Below are positions 27,001 to 36,855 of a stretch of DNA of 64,000 nt, one piece after another. The DNA comes from Bradyrhizobium algeriense (GTDB lineage: Bacteria; Pseudomonadota; Alphaproteobacteria; Rhizobiales; Xanthobacteraceae), in assembly GCF_003062295.1 (NCBI RefSeq), contig NZ_PYCN01000008.1, positions 62,001 to 126,000 of the forward strand. The letters are read 5' to 3'. A program made the position numbers and the translations under genes. Every line of letters begins with the position of its first letter. Position 1 is the first letter of the stretch. The notes beneath the pieces were generated by a model, which had not been told where the DNA came from, made no database searches, and was given only the letters and a program-made list of their open reading frames with translations.

Positions 27001-30000
27001 GCCGAGCCGTCCCTCGACGCCGACTTCGCGCGCCACGCTGGTGACCTGATCGGCGAAGGTCGCGAGCGTCTCGGTCATGTTGTTGATGGTGTCGGCGAGC
27101 GCTGCGACTTCGCCCTTCGATTTCACGGTCAGGTTCTGCTTCAGGTCGCCGTCGGCAACCGCGGTCACCACCTTGACGATGCCGCGCACCTGTTCGGTCA
27201 GGTTGGCGGCCATGAAGTTCACGGTGTCGGTGAGGTCCTTCCAGGTGCCGGCGACGCCCGGGACCTGCGCCTGACCGCCGAGCTTGCCCTCGGTGCCGAC
27301 TTCGCGCGCCACGCGCGTCACTTCGCCGGCAAAGGCGTTGAGCTGGTCGACCATCGTGTTGATGGTGTTCTTCAGTTCAAGGATTTCGCCTTTCACGTCG
27401 ACCGTGATCTTGCGCGACAGGTCGCCGCGGGCCACAGCGGTGGTGACTTCGGCGATATTGCGGACCTGCGTGGTGAGGTTGGCCGCCAGCAGGTTGACGT
27501 TGTCGGTCAGATCCTTCCAGGTGCCGCCAACGCCGGGCACCACGGCCTGTCCGCCCAATCGTCCCTCGGTGCCGACCTCGCGCGCCACGCGCGTCACTTC
27601 GGCGGCAAACGAGCGAAGCTGCTCGACCATCGTATTGAGGGTGTCTTTCAGCAGCAGGATCTCGCCGCGAACGTCGACCGTGATCTTCTTCGACAGGTCG
27701 CCACCGGCGATTGCCGTGGCGACCTCGGCAATGTTGCGGACCTGCGCGGTCAGGTTCGAAGCCATGAAGTTGACGTTGTCGGTGAGGTCCTTCCAGGTGC
27801 CGGCCACTTCAGGCACCTGCGCCTGGCCGCCGAGCTTGCCCTCGGTGCCGACCTCGCGCGCCACGCGGGTAACTTCGGAGGCAAAGGCGTTGAGCTGGTC
27901 CACCATCGTGTTGACGGTGTTCTTCAGTTCCAGAATCTCGCCCTTGACGTCGACGGTGATCTTCTTCGAAAGGTCGCCCTTGGCCACCGCCGTGGTCACT
28001 TCGGCGATGTTGCGGACCTGGCCGGTCAGGTTGCCGGCCATCGAGTTGACGTTATCCGTCAGGTCCTTCCAGGTGCCGGCGACGCCGGGCACGTTGGCTT
28101 GACCACCCAATCGTCCCTCGGTGCCGACCTCGCGCGCCACGCGCGTCACTTCGCCGGCGAAGCGATTGAGCTGGTCGACCATCGTGTTCAGCGTTTCCTT
28201 GAGCTGCAGGATCTCGCCGCGCACGTCGACCGTGATTTTTCGCGAGAGGTCGCCGCCAGCAATCGCGGTCGCCACTTCCGCGATGTTGCGCACCTGAGCG
28301 GTGAGGTTGCCCGCCATCGAGTTCACGGAGTCGGTCAAATCTTTCCAGGTGCCGGCGACGCCGGTCACCTGGGCCTGGCCGCCGAGCTTGCCGTCGGTGC
28401 CGACTTCGCGCGCGACGCGGGTCACTTCGCTCGCAAAGGCGTTGAGCTGGTCCACCATCGTATTGAGCGTTTCCTTCAGCTGAAGGATTTCGCCCGAGAC
28501 GTTGACCGTGATCTTCTTCGACAGGTCGCCCTTGGCCACCGCGGTCGCGACGTCGGCGATGTTGCGGACCTGAGCGGTGAGGTTGCCGGCCATCGAATTG
28601 ACGTTGTCGGTGAGGTCCTTCCAGGTGCCGGCGACGCCGCGCACGTTGGCCTGGCCGCCGAGCTTGCCTTCGGTGCCGACTTCGCGCGCCACACGCGTCA
28701 CTTCGCCGGCAAAGGCGTTGAGCTGGTCGACCATCGTATTGATGGTGTCTTTCAGCTCCAAAATTTCGCCGCGGACGTCCACCGTGATCTTCTTCGACAG
28801 GTCGCCATTGGCGACTGCGGTCGTCACTTCGGCGATGTTGCGGACCTGCGCCGTCAGGTTGGAAGCCATCGAGTTGACGCTCTCGGTGAGATCCTTCCAG
28901 GTGCCGGCGACGCCGCGCACGTTGGCCTGGCCGCCGAGCCGTCCCTCGGTGCCGACTTCGCGGGCGACGCGCGTCACTTCGCCGGCAAAGGCGTTGAGCT
29001 GGTCGACCATCGTGTTGAGCGTTTCCTTCAACTGAAGGATTTCGCCCGACACGTTCACGGTGATCTTCTTGGAAAGGTCGCCGCCGGCGATGGCGGTCGC
29101 GACGTCGGCGATGTTGCGGACCTGCGCCGTCAGGTTGGAGGCCATGAAGTTGACGTTGTCGGTGAGGTCCTTCCAGGTGCCGGCGACGCCGGGGACCTGG
29201 GCCTGACCGCCGAGCTTGCCTTCGGTGCCGACCTCGCGGGCGACGCGCGTCACTTCCGAGGCGAACGAGTTGAGCTGGTCGACCATCGTATTGATGGTGT
29301 CCTTCAGCTCCAGGATTTCGCCGCGGACGTCGACCGTGATCTTGCGCGAGAGGTCGCCGCGGGCCACCGCCGTGGTAACGTTGGCGATGTTGCGTACCTG
29401 CGCGGTGAGGTTGCCGCACATCGCATTGACGGAGTCGGTCAGATCCTTCCAGGTGCCGGCGACGCCGGGGACGATCGCCTGGCCGCCGAGCTTGCCGTCG
29501 GTGCCGACTTCGCGCGCCACGCGGGTCACTTCGGAAGCGAAGGATCGAAGTTGATCCACCATCGTGTTGATGGCTTCCTTGAGCTGCAGGATCTCGCCGC
29601 GGACGTCCACCGTGATCTTCTTCGACAGGTCGCCATTGGCGACCGCGATGGTGACCTCGGCGATGTTGCGGACCTGGCCGGTCAAATTGTTGGCCATCGA
29701 GTTGACGCTCTCGGTCAGGTCTTTCCAGACGCCCGTCACTTCCGGGACCTGGGCCTGGCCGCCGAGCTTGCCCTCGGTGCCGACCTCGCGCGCCACGCGC
29801 GTCACTTCCGAGGTGAACACGGAAAGCTGCTTGATCATCGTGTTGACGATGTTGGCCGACTGCAAGAATTCGCCGCCAAGTGGGCGGCCGTCGACGTCGA
29901 GCTGCACGGTCTGTAGTAGATTGCCTTGGGCAACGGCGGCGACCGCGCGCGTGACTTCGCGGGTCGGCCACAGCAGGTCATCTATCAGCGTGTTGACGGA

Positions 30001-30327
30001 TCCCTCCATGTCCGCCCACGATCCGCTCGACAGGTCGAACTTGACGCGCTGCCGCGTCTTGCCTTCGCGCCCGACCACCTGGCCGACGTGCTCCAGTTGC
30101 TGCGCCATTCGCTGGTTGGCGGCGACGATTTCGTTGAAGGTGTCGGCGATCTTGCCCTCGATGCCGAGGTGATCGCCGGTCATCCGCACCGAGAAATCAC
30201 CCGCGCGCATTGCCTGCAAGGCGTGCAGCAGATCCTGCATCGGATCGGACGTGCCGTTGGTGGTGGCTGGTTGGGATTTGGTGACCCGGCGAACGGAGGG
30301 TGATGCCCCAGGGGAAAGGTCACTCAT
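24040..30327 (-). CDS. Giant hybrid histidine kinase with 11 HAMP-type repeats, GAF and three receivers
   Basis: A 2095-residue cytosolic sensor, start at ATG 30327 with GAGGAAA upstream. After a short disordered N-terminus come two divergent HAMP-like units, then 11 repeats of about 92 residues (about residues 130-1180), each with TWKDLT, NLTx[20 protein letters not shown] and [21 protein letters not shown] domain (about 1205-1345), a glutamine/glutamate-rich coiled coil (1354-1420), a HisKA helix with His1432 in [11 protein letters not shown], HATPase_c (about 1540-1670) and three receivers (near 1705, 1828 and 1975) with intact Asp and Lys follow. Poly-HAMP kinases of this kind are known from Nik1/Hik1 osmosensors. 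No membrane segment is seen. It heads the cluster with the HWE kinase gene 7 bases downstream. Confidence 0.93.
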   Translation of the reverse strand: MSDLSPGASPSVRRVTKSQPATTNGTSDPMQDLLHALQAMRAGDFSVRMTGDHLGIEGKIADTFNEIVAANQRMAQQLEHVGQVVGREGKTRQRVKFDLSSGSWADMEGSVNTLIDDLLWPTREVTRAVAAVAQGNLLQTVQLDVDGRPLGGEFLQSANIVNTMIKQLSVFTSEVTRVAREVGTEGKLGGQAQVPEVTGVWKDLTESVNSMANNLTGQVRNIAEVTIAVANGDLSKKITVDVRGEILQLKEAINTMVDQLRSFASEVTRVAREVGTDGKLGGQAIVPGVAGTWKDLTDSVNAMCGNLTAQVRNIANVTTAVARGDLSRKITVDVRGEILELKDTINTMVDQLNSFASEVTRVAREVGTEGKLGGQAQVPGVAGTWKDLTDNVNFMASNLTAQVRNIADVATAIAGGDLSKKITVNVSGEILQLKETLNTMVDQLNAFAGEVTRVAREVGTEGRLGGQANVRGVAGTWKDLTESVNSMASNLTAQVRNIAEVTTAVANGDLSKKITVDVRGEILELKDTINTMVDQLNAFAGEVTRVAREVGTEGKLGGQANVRGVAGTWKDLTDNVNSMAGNLTAQVRNIADVATAVAKGDLSKKITVNVSGEILQLKETLNTMVDQLNAFASEVTRVAREVGTDGKLGGQAQVTGVAGTWKDLTDSVNSMAGNLTAQVRNIAEVATAIAGGDLSRKITVDVRGEILQLKETLNTMVDQLNRFAGEVTRVAREVGTEGRLGGQANVPGVAGTWKDLTDNVNSMAGNLTGQVRNIAEVTTAVAKGDLSKKITVDVKGEILELKNTVNTMVDQLNAFASEVTRVAREVGTEGKLGGQAQVPEVAGTWKDLTDNVNFMASNLTAQVRNIAEVATAIAGGDLSKKITVDVRGEILLLKDTLNTMVEQLRSFAAEVTRVAREVGTEGRLGGQAVVPGVGGTWKDLTDNVNLLAANLTTQVRNIAEVTTAVARGDLSRKITVDVKGEILELKNTINTMVDQLNAFAGEVTRVAREVGTEGKLGGQAQVPGVAGTWKDLTDTVNFMAANLTEQVRGIVKVVTAVADGDLKQNLTVKSKGEVAALADTINNMTETLATFADQVTSVAREVGVEGRLGGQANVPGAAGTWKDLTGNVNLLAANLTSQVRAIAEVATAVTKGDLTRSIQVDARGEVAELKDNINTMIGNLRLTTQVNTEQDWLKTNLASFTNMLQGQRDLTTVGRLLLTELAPLVNAHMGAIYQTENADSPQLRLLSAYAGDSANPHPLVVQFGEGLIGQCAMDKRQRLVSDIPTDTAPINSALLRVIPKNLVVLPVLFENQVKAVIELSSISSFTTSQMTFLEQLTDSIGIVLNSIEATMQTEGLLKQSQQLAGELQTQQKELQQTNEQLEQKAQQLAERNVEVERKNQEIEQARRALEEKATELSLTSKYKSEFLANMSHELRTPLNSILILGQQLTENPDGNLSAKQVEFARTIHGAGTDLLNLISDILDLSKIESGTVTVDAEEILTSSLLETVGRPFRHEAENRQLSFSVEVDENLARSMVTDSKRLQQVLKNLLSNAFKFTAEGGVKMTVSAAVGGWSAEHPILNHAPAVVAFEVTDTGIGIPLEKQKLIFEAFQQADAGTSRKYGGTGLGLAISRELASLLGGEIHLRSAPGKGSTFVLYLPLTYSGPTVAPRAPASSPFAGAPALQVAAQERVIEQLPDDRLNLEPGDTILLIVEDDLHYARVLIDLARDKGFKVLVASRGAEALELAKQFQPTAVSLDVFLPDMLGWTVLSQLKHNPLTRHIPVQIITLDEDRQHALARGAFSFVNKPTTTEGVSAALSQIREYAKPRRKRLLIVEDNAAEQMSITELLGHDDIEILTADTGADALSTMRNQPCDCVVLDLRLPDMSGFEVLDRLRNDDALSNVPVVVFTGRELSAEEDAELHTMARSIVVKGVESPERLLDETSLFLHRVITELPAEKQRMLEKLNSSDEDLVGKTALLVDDDARNIFALSSVLERRGMKVLTATTGNEAIALVESNPNIAIVLMDIMMPQMDGYQTIGVIRQNPSFGRLPIIALTAKAMKGDREKCLEAGASDYLAKPVNTEQLLLAIRMWLHR
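26800..29800 (-). repeat. Tandem DNA repeat of about 276 bp encoding the HAMP array
   Basis: Eleven WKDLT-containing units recur with a period near 276 bases. Stretches such as GTCCTTCCAGGTGCCGGC reappear nearly unchanged on the plus strand in each unit, so the array is repetitive at the DNA level as well as the protein level and should be prone to unequal recombination. Confidence 0.85.
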
Positions 30328-30530
30328 GGTGTTTCCTCGGCCAGTTCGCGCGCAAATCACTTAGGCTGAAATGCGATTTCACAGATAGAACCGCTGCCCC
30401 ACCGGCAGATCAAGTTGGAATAACGGTTAAGGTCGAGAAATCAATGACATGGAACTCAAGCCCAGCTTGCACAATGCGGCGGGAACCCAATTGTTCCCGC
30501 GATCGGAAAATTATCTGGAACCCAAAATGA

Positions 30531-30556
30531 AAACGCCCCGGCAAGCCGGGGCGTTT
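30531..30556 (-). terminator. Rho-independent terminator after the binding-protein gene
   Basis: A 12-bp perfect inverted repeat AAACGCCCCGGC / GCCGGGGCGTTT lies 22 bases past the stop of the gene at 30579-31697. Read on the minus strand it is followed by TTTTCATTTT. The hairpin is symmetric and could also act on the other strand. Confidence 0.85.
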
Positions 30557-30578
30557 GAGGTTCTGATCGACGAGGGGC

Positions 30579-31697
30579 CTATGACCCCTTCGGATTGATC
30601 TCGGTGTAGTTGCCCTTGGCGTCCCACTTGTAGACGACGTAGTCGATGACCTTGATGTCGCCCTTGGCGTCGAAGCCCAGCTTGCCGAGCACGGTGTCCC
30701 ATTCGCCGGCCTTGATGGTCTCCATGACCTTCTTCGGATCGGTGGTCTTCGCCTTTGTCACCGCCTGCGTCCAGACCTGCATCGCGGCGTAGGTGTAGAG
30801 GGTGTAGCCTTCGGGATCGATGTTCTTGCCCTTGAACTTCTCGACGATCGCTTTCGCAGTCGCCTTGTTGCGCGGGTCGGGACCGAAGGTGAACAGCGTG
30901 CCTTCGCCGGCCGGCCCCGTGATCGAGGCGAATTCCTTGTCGTTCAGGGCGTCGCCCGCCATCAACACCGTCTTGAGGCCCTGGTCGCGCATCTGGCGCA
31001 GGATCAGGCCGGCTTCCTGATGGTAGCCGCCGACATAGACCAGATCGATATTGTCGCGCTTCAGCCGCGACACGATCGCGTTAAAGTCCTTGTCGCCCTT
31101 GTTGTAGGACTCGTACATCTTCTCGGTAAAGCCAGCCTTGTTGAGCGCCTTCTTGGTTTCGTCGGCGAGGCCTTTGCCGTAGGTGGACTTGTCGTTGAGG
31201 ATGGCGACGTTCTTGCCCTTGTAGTTCTTGACGATGTAGTCGGCGGCAACCAGGCCCTGCTGGTCGTCGCGGCCGCAGACGCGCGCCACGTTCCACAGCT
31301 TGCGCTCGGTGAACAGCGGGTTGGTCGAGGCCGGCGTAATCTGCAGCACGTTGCCGTCGGCGTAAGCTTCCGACGCCGGGATCGACGACGAGGAGCAGAA
31401 GTGACCGGCAACGAACGGGATTTTGGCGCTGGCGAACTTTTCCGCCACCGAGCGCGCCTGCTTGGGATCGCAGGCATCGTCGCCGACCTGCAGCGCCAGC
31501 TTCTTGCCGAGCACGCCGCCGGCGGCGTTGATGTCGGCCACCGCCTGTTCGGCGCCGTTCTTCATCTGCCGGCCGAATGCGGATTCGCCGCCCGTCATCG
31601 GGCCCGCCACGGCGATGGAGATGTCCTGCGCCAGCGCGGTTGTCGACAGCGCCAACGATGCGCCCAATGCCAGGCCGATGAGTTTCAGTGATTTCAT
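30579..31697 (-). CDS. Branched-chain amino-acid-type ABC transporter substrate-binding protein
   Basis: A 372-residue periplasmic protein of the LivJ/LivK (Peripla_BP_6) family. The ATG at 31697 has AGGAT upstream and gives a clean signal peptide (MKSLKLIGLALGASLALSTT, cleaved near ALA-QD). The mature start DISIAVAGPMTGGESAFGRQ is typical, as are the ligand-pocket region FVAGHFCSSSSIPAS and ITPASTNP. It is last in the livHMGF order, 180 bases after livF, and is followed by a strong terminator. Members bind Leu/Ile/Val, other amino acids or small acids, so substrate is not certain. Confidence 0.93.
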   Translation of the reverse strand: MKSLKLIGLALGASLALSTTALAQDISIAVAGPMTGGESAFGRQMKNGAEQAVADINAAGGVLGKKLALQVGDDACDPKQARSVAEKFASAKIPFVAGHFCSSSSIPASEAYADGNVLQITPASTNPLFTERKLWNVARVCGRDDQQGLVAADYIVKNYKGKNVAILNDKSTYGKGLADETKKALNKAGFTEKMYESYNKGDKDFNAIVSRLKRDNIDLVYVGGYHQEAGLILRQMRDQGLKTVLMAGDALNDKEFASITGPAGEGTLFTFGPDPRNKATAKAIVEKFKGKNIDPEGYTLYTYAAMQVWTQAVTKAKTTDPKKVMETIKAGEWDTVLGKLGFDAKGDIKVIDYVVYKWDAKGNYTEINPKGS

Positions 31698-31879
31698 GAG
31701 ATATCCTCGCAGGTCAGTCGATTTCAGGAAGCACCCGGCGGGCCGGGTACGAAAATCACGCCCATTGTCGGCTGATTTTACGGCGAAGTCATCGGCAATT
31801 TTCAGGCAAATCCACGGTCGGTTCGCAGCATCTTGCCGCAGCACGCGCCTGGGTAGGTGGGAGGCAGGTGGAAATGTGA

Positions 31880-32626
31880 CTACTCCCGCCGGCCGCCCTC
31901 CAGATAGGCGGCACGGATTTCCGGGCGCTGCAGCAATTCGCTGCCGGTTCCTGACAGGGTGATCAGGCCGTTGACCATGACATAGCCGCGATGGGCCAGT
32001 TTCAGCGCATGGTTGGCGTTCTGTTCGACGATCAGAACGGTCAGGCCGTCCTGCCGGTTCAGGGTCCGGATCGCATCGAAAATCTGCCGTGCGATCAAGG
32101 GAGCCAGCCCCAGCGACGGCTCGTCCAGCATCAACAGGCGCGGCCGGCTCATCAGGGCGCGGCCGATCGCCAGCATCTGCTGCTCGCCGCCGGACAGCGT
32201 GCCGCCGCGCTGGGTCATGCGTTCCTTGAGCCGCGGGAACAGCGCGAAGACGCGTTCCAGGCCGCTCGCCCGATCGGCCTCGCTGCTATCGGTCGCGTCA
32301 GCGCCCATCTGCAGGTTTTCCGCCACGCTCATGCGCGGGAAGATGCGGCGGCCCTCGGGGGATTGGGCGATGCGCAACCGCGCGATCTCATGCGTCGGCA
32401 CGTCCGTAATGTCGTGGCCGTCGAACTCGATCCTCCCTGCGCGGGCGCGGGGCCGGCCGAAGATCGTCATCATCAGGGTCGACTTGCCGGCCCCGTTGGA
32501 CCCGATCAGGGCGACAATTTCGCCGGCGTTGATGTCGAGATCGACGCCCTTCAGCGCCTCGATCTTGCCGTAAGCCGCGCGCAGCGAGCGGATCGCGAGC
32601 AGGGGTATCTTCGATGGCGCGGTCAC
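31880..32626 (-). CDS. livF: ABC transporter ATP-binding protein LivF
   Basis: A 248-residue ATPase. Walker A is GSNGAGKST, the signature motif LSGGEQQML, Walker B LLMLDEPSLGLAP. The C-terminal pattern ILIVEQNANHALKLAHRGYV is typical of LivF. Its start overlaps livG's stop by 4 bases, so the two are translationally coupled and form the nucleotide-binding heterodimer of the transporter. Confidence 0.95.
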   Translation of the reverse strand: MTAPSKIPLLAIRSLRAAYGKIEALKGVDLDINAGEIVALIGSNGAGKSTLMMTIFGRPRARAGRIEFDGHDITDVPTHEIARLRIAQSPEGRRIFPRMSVAENLQMGADATDSSEADRASGLERVFALFPRLKERMTQRGGTLSGGEQQMLAIGRALMSRPRLLMLDEPSLGLAPLIARQIFDAIRTLNRQDGLTVLIVEQNANHALKLAHRGYVMVNGLITLSGTGSELLQRPEIRAAYLEGGRRE

Positions 32627-33456
32627 GTTCCGCTCTCCATCACGGCGATGGCTTCTTCCTCATCCGTGCCGAGATAGGCCGCGATCACCTTGGGATCGTC
32701 GCGGATATGCCGCGGCGTGCCTTCGGCGATCTTGACGCCGTGATCCATCACGACGACGTGGTCGGAGATTTCCATCACCACGCTCATGTCGTGCTCGATG
32801 AGCAGGATCGAGGTGCCTTGATCGGCGCGGATCGAGAGCAGCAGTTCGCTTAAAGCGGCGCTTTCGCGCGCGTTGAGGCCGGCCGCCGGCTCGTCGAGGC
32901 AGAGCAGCGCGGGCTGGGTGCACATCGCACGCGCGATCTCCAGACGCCGCTGGTCGCCATAGGGCAAATTGCCGGCGGCATCGTCGGCGCGGTCCAGGAG
33001 CCCGATGCGGTCGAGCCAGGTCCGCGCCAGATCGATCGCGGCCTCCTCGGCCTTGCGCCAGGACGGCACGCCGATCAGCCCGAGAAACGTCAGCCCGGAG
33101 GCGCGCATCAGCGCATTGTGCTGCGCCACCATCAGGTTCTCCAGCGCCGTCATGCCGGGAAACAGCCGGATGTTCTGGAAGGTGCGTGCGACCTTGGCCA
33201 GCTTGGAAATCCGGAAATCGTTCAGCCGTTCGAGCTGGATGGCGTGGCCATTATCATGCGCGAGCCGCATCGCGCCTGACGTTGGCTTGTAGAAGCCGGT
33301 GATGCAGTTGAAGACGGTGGTCTTGCCGGCGCCGTTCGGCCCGATCAGCGCGGTGATCTTGCGCCGCTCGGCATTGAAGGAGAGTTCGTTGACGGCGACG
33401 ATGCCGCCGAAGCGCATCGACAGGCTATCGACGGACAGGATCTGGTCGCCGCTCAT
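32623..33456 (-). CDS. livG: ABC transporter ATP-binding protein LivG
   Basis: A 277-residue ATPase with Walker A GPNGAGKTT, a signature segment LPYGDQRRLEIARAM (the LivG-type LPYGxQRxLE variant of LSGGQ) and Walker B LLCLDEPAAGLN. The characteristic LivG insert after Walker A (FYKPTSGAMRL, RTFQNIRLFPGMTALEN) is present. It overlaps livM and livF by 4 bases each. Confidence 0.95.
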   Translation of the reverse strand: MSGDQILSVDSLSMRFGGIVAVNELSFNAERRKITALIGPNGAGKTTVFNCITGFYKPTSGAMRLAHDNGHAIQLERLNDFRISKLAKVARTFQNIRLFPGMTALENLMVAQHNALMRASGLTFLGLIGVPSWRKAEEAAIDLARTWLDRIGLLDRADDAAGNLPYGDQRRLEIARAMCTQPALLCLDEPAAGLNARESAALSELLLSIRADQGTSILLIEHDMSVVMEISDHVVVMDHGVKIAEGTPRHIRDDPKVIAAYLGTDEEEAIAVMESGT

Positions 33457-34772
33457 CCGTGTCCCTCCTTGACGAGGTCGGACGAGATCGCCTGATTGCG
33501 CTCGAGGAACACGGTCGGCGCGCGATGGCCGATCAGGCCGCGCGGCCGCCAGATCATCAACAGCACCATCGCCATGCCGAACACCAGCATGCGATACTGG
33601 TCGAGCCCTCGAAACAGCTCGAAGCCGCCGATCATGGCAAGTGCTGCGAGCGCGACGCCGAGTTGCGAGCCCATGCCGCCCAGCACCACGATCGCCAGCA
33701 CCAGCGCCGATTCATGGAAGGTGAAGGATTCCGGGCTGATGAAACCTTGTCTGGTCGCGAAGAACGCGCCGGCGAAACCGCCGAACATTGCGCCTGTCGC
33801 AAACGCGGTCAGCTTGGTCGTGGTGGTGTTGATGCCGAGCGCGCGGCAGGCGACTTCGTCCTCGCGCAGTGCCTCCCAGGCGCGTCCAATCGGCAGCCGC
33901 CGCAGCCGGATCGTGACCCAGTTGGTGAGCAGCGCCAGCGCCAGGATCAAATAGAACAGGAACACGATGCGGTGCGTCGGCGAAAATTCGATGCCGAGCC
34001 TGGCCGCAAGCCCGTCGTCGCCGGGCGTGAGCGGGATGCCGAACAGGGTGGGGCGGGGAATGCCGGTGACGCCGTTCGGCCCGCCGGTCAGGCTCTGCCA
34101 GTTGATGATGACGAGGCGGATGATCTCGCCGAAGGCCAGCGTGACGATAGCGAGATAATCGCCGCGCAGCCGCAGCACGGGAAAGCCGAGCAACACGCCC
34201 CAGAAGGCAGCGAGGATGCCGGCGAGCGGCAGGCATACCCAGAACGACAATCCGAAATTGGTCGCCAGCAGCGCATAGGAATAGGCGCCGACGGCGTAGA
34301 ACGCGACATAGCCGAGATCGAGCAGGCCGGCGAGGCCGACCACCACGTTGAGCCCCCATCCGAGCATCACGTAAGTGAGCACGAGGATGGCGAGGTCGAG
34401 AATGTAGCGCTCGTCGTAGAACAGGACCGGCACCAGAAACGTGAACACCAGCAGCACCGGCGCGACCATGCGTCCGGCGAATGAAAGCGCTGACTTCACT
34501 GAAGCGGGGACAACCCTGACGGTCTCGACCGGTCCCCACCATTGCCGCAGCAGCTCGACGAGGATGCTGCCGCCGAACACGGCCGCGACCATGGCGGCGA
34601 GGTCGCCGAAGCGCGTCCAGTAGGTCAGTTGTCCGTCTGATCCCGCTTCGGTGCGTACGCCGATCATCAGCGAAAACAGCACCAGCGCGACCAGCGCACT
34701 GATCAGCGCTTTCTTGAAGATGAAGGCGGCGCCAGGTGCGCGCGAGGTTTGGGCGGCGGGGGGTGCGCTCAC
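33453..34772 (-). CDS. livM: ABC transporter permease LivM
   Basis: A 439-residue inner-membrane permease with about ten hydrophobic segments. I use the GTG at 34772 (VSAPPAAQTSRAPGAAFIFK), 11 bases after the livH stop, because a longer open frame upstream overlaps livH and has non-membrane, arginine-rich composition. The BPD_transp_2 core is clear: GWGLNVVVGLAGLLDLGYVA, LRGDYLAIVTLAFGEIIRL and WEALREDEVACRALGINTT. An N-terminal extra helix precedes the core, as in many rhizobial LivM proteins. With LivH it forms the membrane channel. Confidence 0.94.
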   Translation of the reverse strand: MSAPPAAQTSRAPGAAFIFKKALISALVALVLFSLMIGVRTEAGSDGQLTYWTRFGDLAAMVAAVFGGSILVELLRQWWGPVETVRVVPASVKSALSFAGRMVAPVLLVFTFLVPVLFYDERYILDLAILVLTYVMLGWGLNVVVGLAGLLDLGYVAFYAVGAYSYALLATNFGLSFWVCLPLAGILAAFWGVLLGFPVLRLRGDYLAIVTLAFGEIIRLVIINWQSLTGGPNGVTGIPRPTLFGIPLTPGDDGLAARLGIEFSPTHRIVFLFYLILALALLTNWVTIRLRRLPIGRAWEALREDEVACRALGINTTTTKLTAFATGAMFGGFAGAFFATRQGFISPESFTFHESALVLAIVVLGGMGSQLGVALAALAMIGGFELFRGLDQYRMLVFGMAMVLLMIWRPRGLIGHRAPTVFLERNQAISSDLVKEGHG

Positions 34773-34783
34773 GCGGCGGCCCG

Positions 34784-35701
34784 TCAAACTTTTTCGACTT
34801 CGGGCCGGCCGAGCAGGCCGGTCGGAAGGAAGACCAGAACCACGATCAGGATCGAGAACGCGGCGACGTCCTTGTATTCGACCGAGAAATAGGCCGACCA
34901 CAGCGTCTCGATCAGCCCGATCAGAAGCCCGCCCAGCATCGCGCCGGGCAATGAGCCGATGCCGCCGAGGACCGCGGCGGTGAACGCCTTGATGCCGGCG
35001 ACAAAGCCCATGAAGAAATCGACCAGCCCGTAATAGAGCAGGTACATCATGCCGGCGACGGCGGCGAGCGCGGCCCCGATCACGAAGGTCATGGAGATGG
35101 TGCGGTCGACGTCGACGCCGAGCAGCGAGGCCATGGTCTGGTCCTGCTCGCAGGCGCGCATGTCGCGCCCGAGCCGGGTGCGCGATACCAGCCAGGTGAA
35201 CAGCGCCAGCAGCACCACGGTGGTGATGACGACGATGATCTGGACGTTGGAAAGCTGCACCACGAAGCCTTCGGCGCCCTCGTGCAGGGTATAGCCGCCC
35301 GTGATGATCGGCGGCACCGGTTTGACGCGCGCGCCCTGCGCCACCTGGGAATAATTGGTCAGCACGAATGACATACCGATTGCGGAGAGCATCGGCGCCA
35401 GGCGGAACGAGTGCCGCAGCGGCCGGTAGGCGATGCGTTCCACCGTCCAGCCATAAAGCGCCGTGATCGCCATCGACACCAGCAGTACCACCAGCAGGAT
35501 CAGGGGGATGGCGGTCAGGCCGAACGAGACCAGGATCAGGAAGGTGATCAGGGCGATGAAGCCGCCGATCATGAAAATATCGCCATGGGCGAAATTGATC
35601 ATGCCGACGATGCCGTAGACCATGGTGTAGCCGATGGCGATCAGGCCGTAGATCGAGCCGAGCACGAGGCCGTTGATCAGTTGCTGGGCGAAATAATCCA
35701 T
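34784..35701 (-). CDS. livH: ABC transporter permease LivH
   Basis: A 305-residue permease and first gene of the operon. It has about eight membrane segments and LivH signatures: NGLVLGSIYGLIAIGYTMVY, GMINFAHGDIFMIG near the N-terminus and TMASLLGVDVDRTISMTFVI in the loop that contacts the ATPases. Genes livH, livM, livG, livF and the binding protein run in one direction from 35701 to 30579 with short gaps or overlaps up to livF. The promoter should lie in 35702-35970, which is shared with the divergent small gene. Confidence 0.95.
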   Translation of the reverse strand: MDYFAQQLINGLVLGSIYGLIAIGYTMVYGIVGMINFAHGDIFMIGGFIALITFLILVSFGLTAIPLILLVVLLVSMAITALYGWTVERIAYRPLRHSFRLAPMLSAIGMSFVLTNYSQVAQGARVKPVPPIITGGYTLHEGAEGFVVQLSNVQIIVVITTVVLLALFTWLVSRTRLGRDMRACEQDQTMASLLGVDVDRTISMTFVIGAALAAVAGMMYLLYYGLVDFFMGFVAGIKAFTAAVLGGIGSLPGAMLGGLLIGLIETLWSAYFSVEYKDVAAFSILIVVLVFLPTGLLGRPEVEKV

Positions 35702-35974
35702 GCGCTGCCGTAGTTAGAGCCGCGACGCGGCGAGAGCTCCGGCAGCCCGATGCGACGCGTCGTGTCGTTTTCTAACAGGTGGGAACCGGGGGCGGCAACA
35801 GCGCCGGCTGCGGCTTATTTGGCTTGTACAGAGCTAGTTTTTCAGCACGGGTTCCCGCTTCACAGTGCTGCCACGCCTTTGCCGCGCAATGATCGCAGCG
35901 GAACCGGCGTTCCCTTGCAACGAATGTCATGCCTTTCCGTTCACCCGGCTATGGTCAACAACGGAGATCCCCCA

Positions 35975-36142
35975 ATGACCAATCAGAACAACCCGGGTCA
36001 GCAGAACCAGAACCCGGGTCAGAAGCCCGGTCAGCAGCAGCAGGGTGGCGGCCAGAAGCCGGGCCAGCAGCAGCAGGATCCGGGCCGTGAGAAGCCGAAT
36101 CCCAACCGTCAGGGGAAGCAGATGCCTGATCAGGACAGCTAG
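35975..36142 (+). CDS. 55-residue low-complexity protein rich in Gln, Gly, Pro and Asn
   Basis: The ATG at 35975 follows GGAG at 8 bases. The protein is built of repeats of NPGQ / KPGQQQQ (for example NQNPGQKPGQQQQGGG) and ends in KQMPDQDS. It is hydrophilic, lacks hydrophobic residues for a core and must be intrinsically disordered. A strong terminator follows at once, so it is a compact single-gene unit. Proteins of this composition occur in Bradyrhizobium genomes as unannotated small proteins; some resemble stress- or desiccation-related hydrophilins (high Gly, high hydrophilicity). That role is only a guess. Confidence 0.65.
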   Translation: MTNQNNPGQQNQNPGQKPGQQQQGGGQKPGQQQQDPGREKPNPNRQGKQMPDQDS

Positions 36143-36164
36143 CCGGACGGGTGAGTGAGTGAAG

Positions 36165-36195
36165 AAGGCCCTGCCGAAAGGCGGGGCTTTTCTTT
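36165..36195 (+). terminator. Rho-independent terminator
   Basis: Stem AAGGCCCTGCC / GGCGGGGCTT (with two G-T pairs) closed by a GAAA tetraloop and followed by TTCTTTT. It lies 22 bases after the stop of the 55-residue protein. Confidence 0.88.
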
Positions 36196-36348
36196 TGTGG
36201 CGCTCGGCCCGCCACCGTCATGGCCGAACTCGTGTGATGAACCCTCGGGTCAAGACGGGGGCAAATGGTAAACAAATGGTTTAAATTGCCGCCCGGATTT
36301 TGCGGGCGTTAGGTCGCCGTCGCCCCGTTGGGGGCTGGGGGAGGCGGC

Positions 36349-36855
36349 ATGATCGGATACTGGCGGATCAGCACATTCAACGGCGCGCTGCTGGCGGCCT
36401 ATTTCATTCCGGCGTGGACCATCACAGCCTTCAAGATCGTCGTGTCGCCGATCCACGGTCTCTATGAGCGGCCGAACATTTCGCTGGCGCTGTTCGTCAG
36501 CGACCACCTGCAGCTCAGTGGATTGGCCACCGTTCGCGTCGCCTGGCTGCTGGCGCTCGGCCGGATGACCGTGGTGGCGTTCCTTGCGGCCTTTCTGGTT
36601 TTCATCACCCGCGCGTCGGCCCGCCGGAGCGGCGGCTGCGAGGAAGCGCTCGGCATGGCACTGTTGATCGGTAGCGTAATGAGTTTTGCCGGCGTGCTGA
36701 TGGCCTCGCAGGCCGGCGAGACTTCAGCGCTTCGGCTGCATGCGGCCGAGCTCATGATGATGCTCGGCACGGTCATTGTCATGCTGATCGAGCGGCCCGC
36801 GCCGCCGCAGCAGGCCGGCGCTGCGCCCACCGGGCTATCCCTTCAGCGAAGCTAG
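36349..36855 (+). CDS. Hypothetical four-helix membrane protein
   Basis: The start MIGYWRISTFNG (ATG 36349) has GGGGGAGG upstream. The 168-residue protein has four predicted membrane helices (about 10-28, 67-88, 102-122, 130-148) and a short Pro/Ala-rich tail. I do not recognise a family. It converges with the MFS gene: the two stop codons overlap in the tetranucleotide CTAG at 36852-36855, so their 3' ends share transcripts. Confidence 0.7.
   Translation: MIGYWRISTFNGALLAAYFIPAWTITAFKIVVSPIHGLYERPNISLALFVSDHLQLSGLATVRVAWLLALGRMTVVAFLAAFLVFITRASARRSGGCEEALGMALLIGSVMSFAGVLMASQAGETSALRLHAAELMMMLGTVIVMLIERPAPPQQAGAAPTGLSLQRS

Noticed and set aside
26800-29800. Regularly spaced repeats that could suggest a CRISPR array or satellite
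   Set aside because: The 276-bp period is in frame and encodes the HAMP repeat; there are no short direct repeats with unique spacers.
24778-29916. 1712-codon open frame on the plus strand opposite the HAMP-repeat kinase
   Set aside because: It is antisense to a clear multi-domain kinase, its repeats mirror the HAMP units, and its composition is that of a GC-rich shadow frame.
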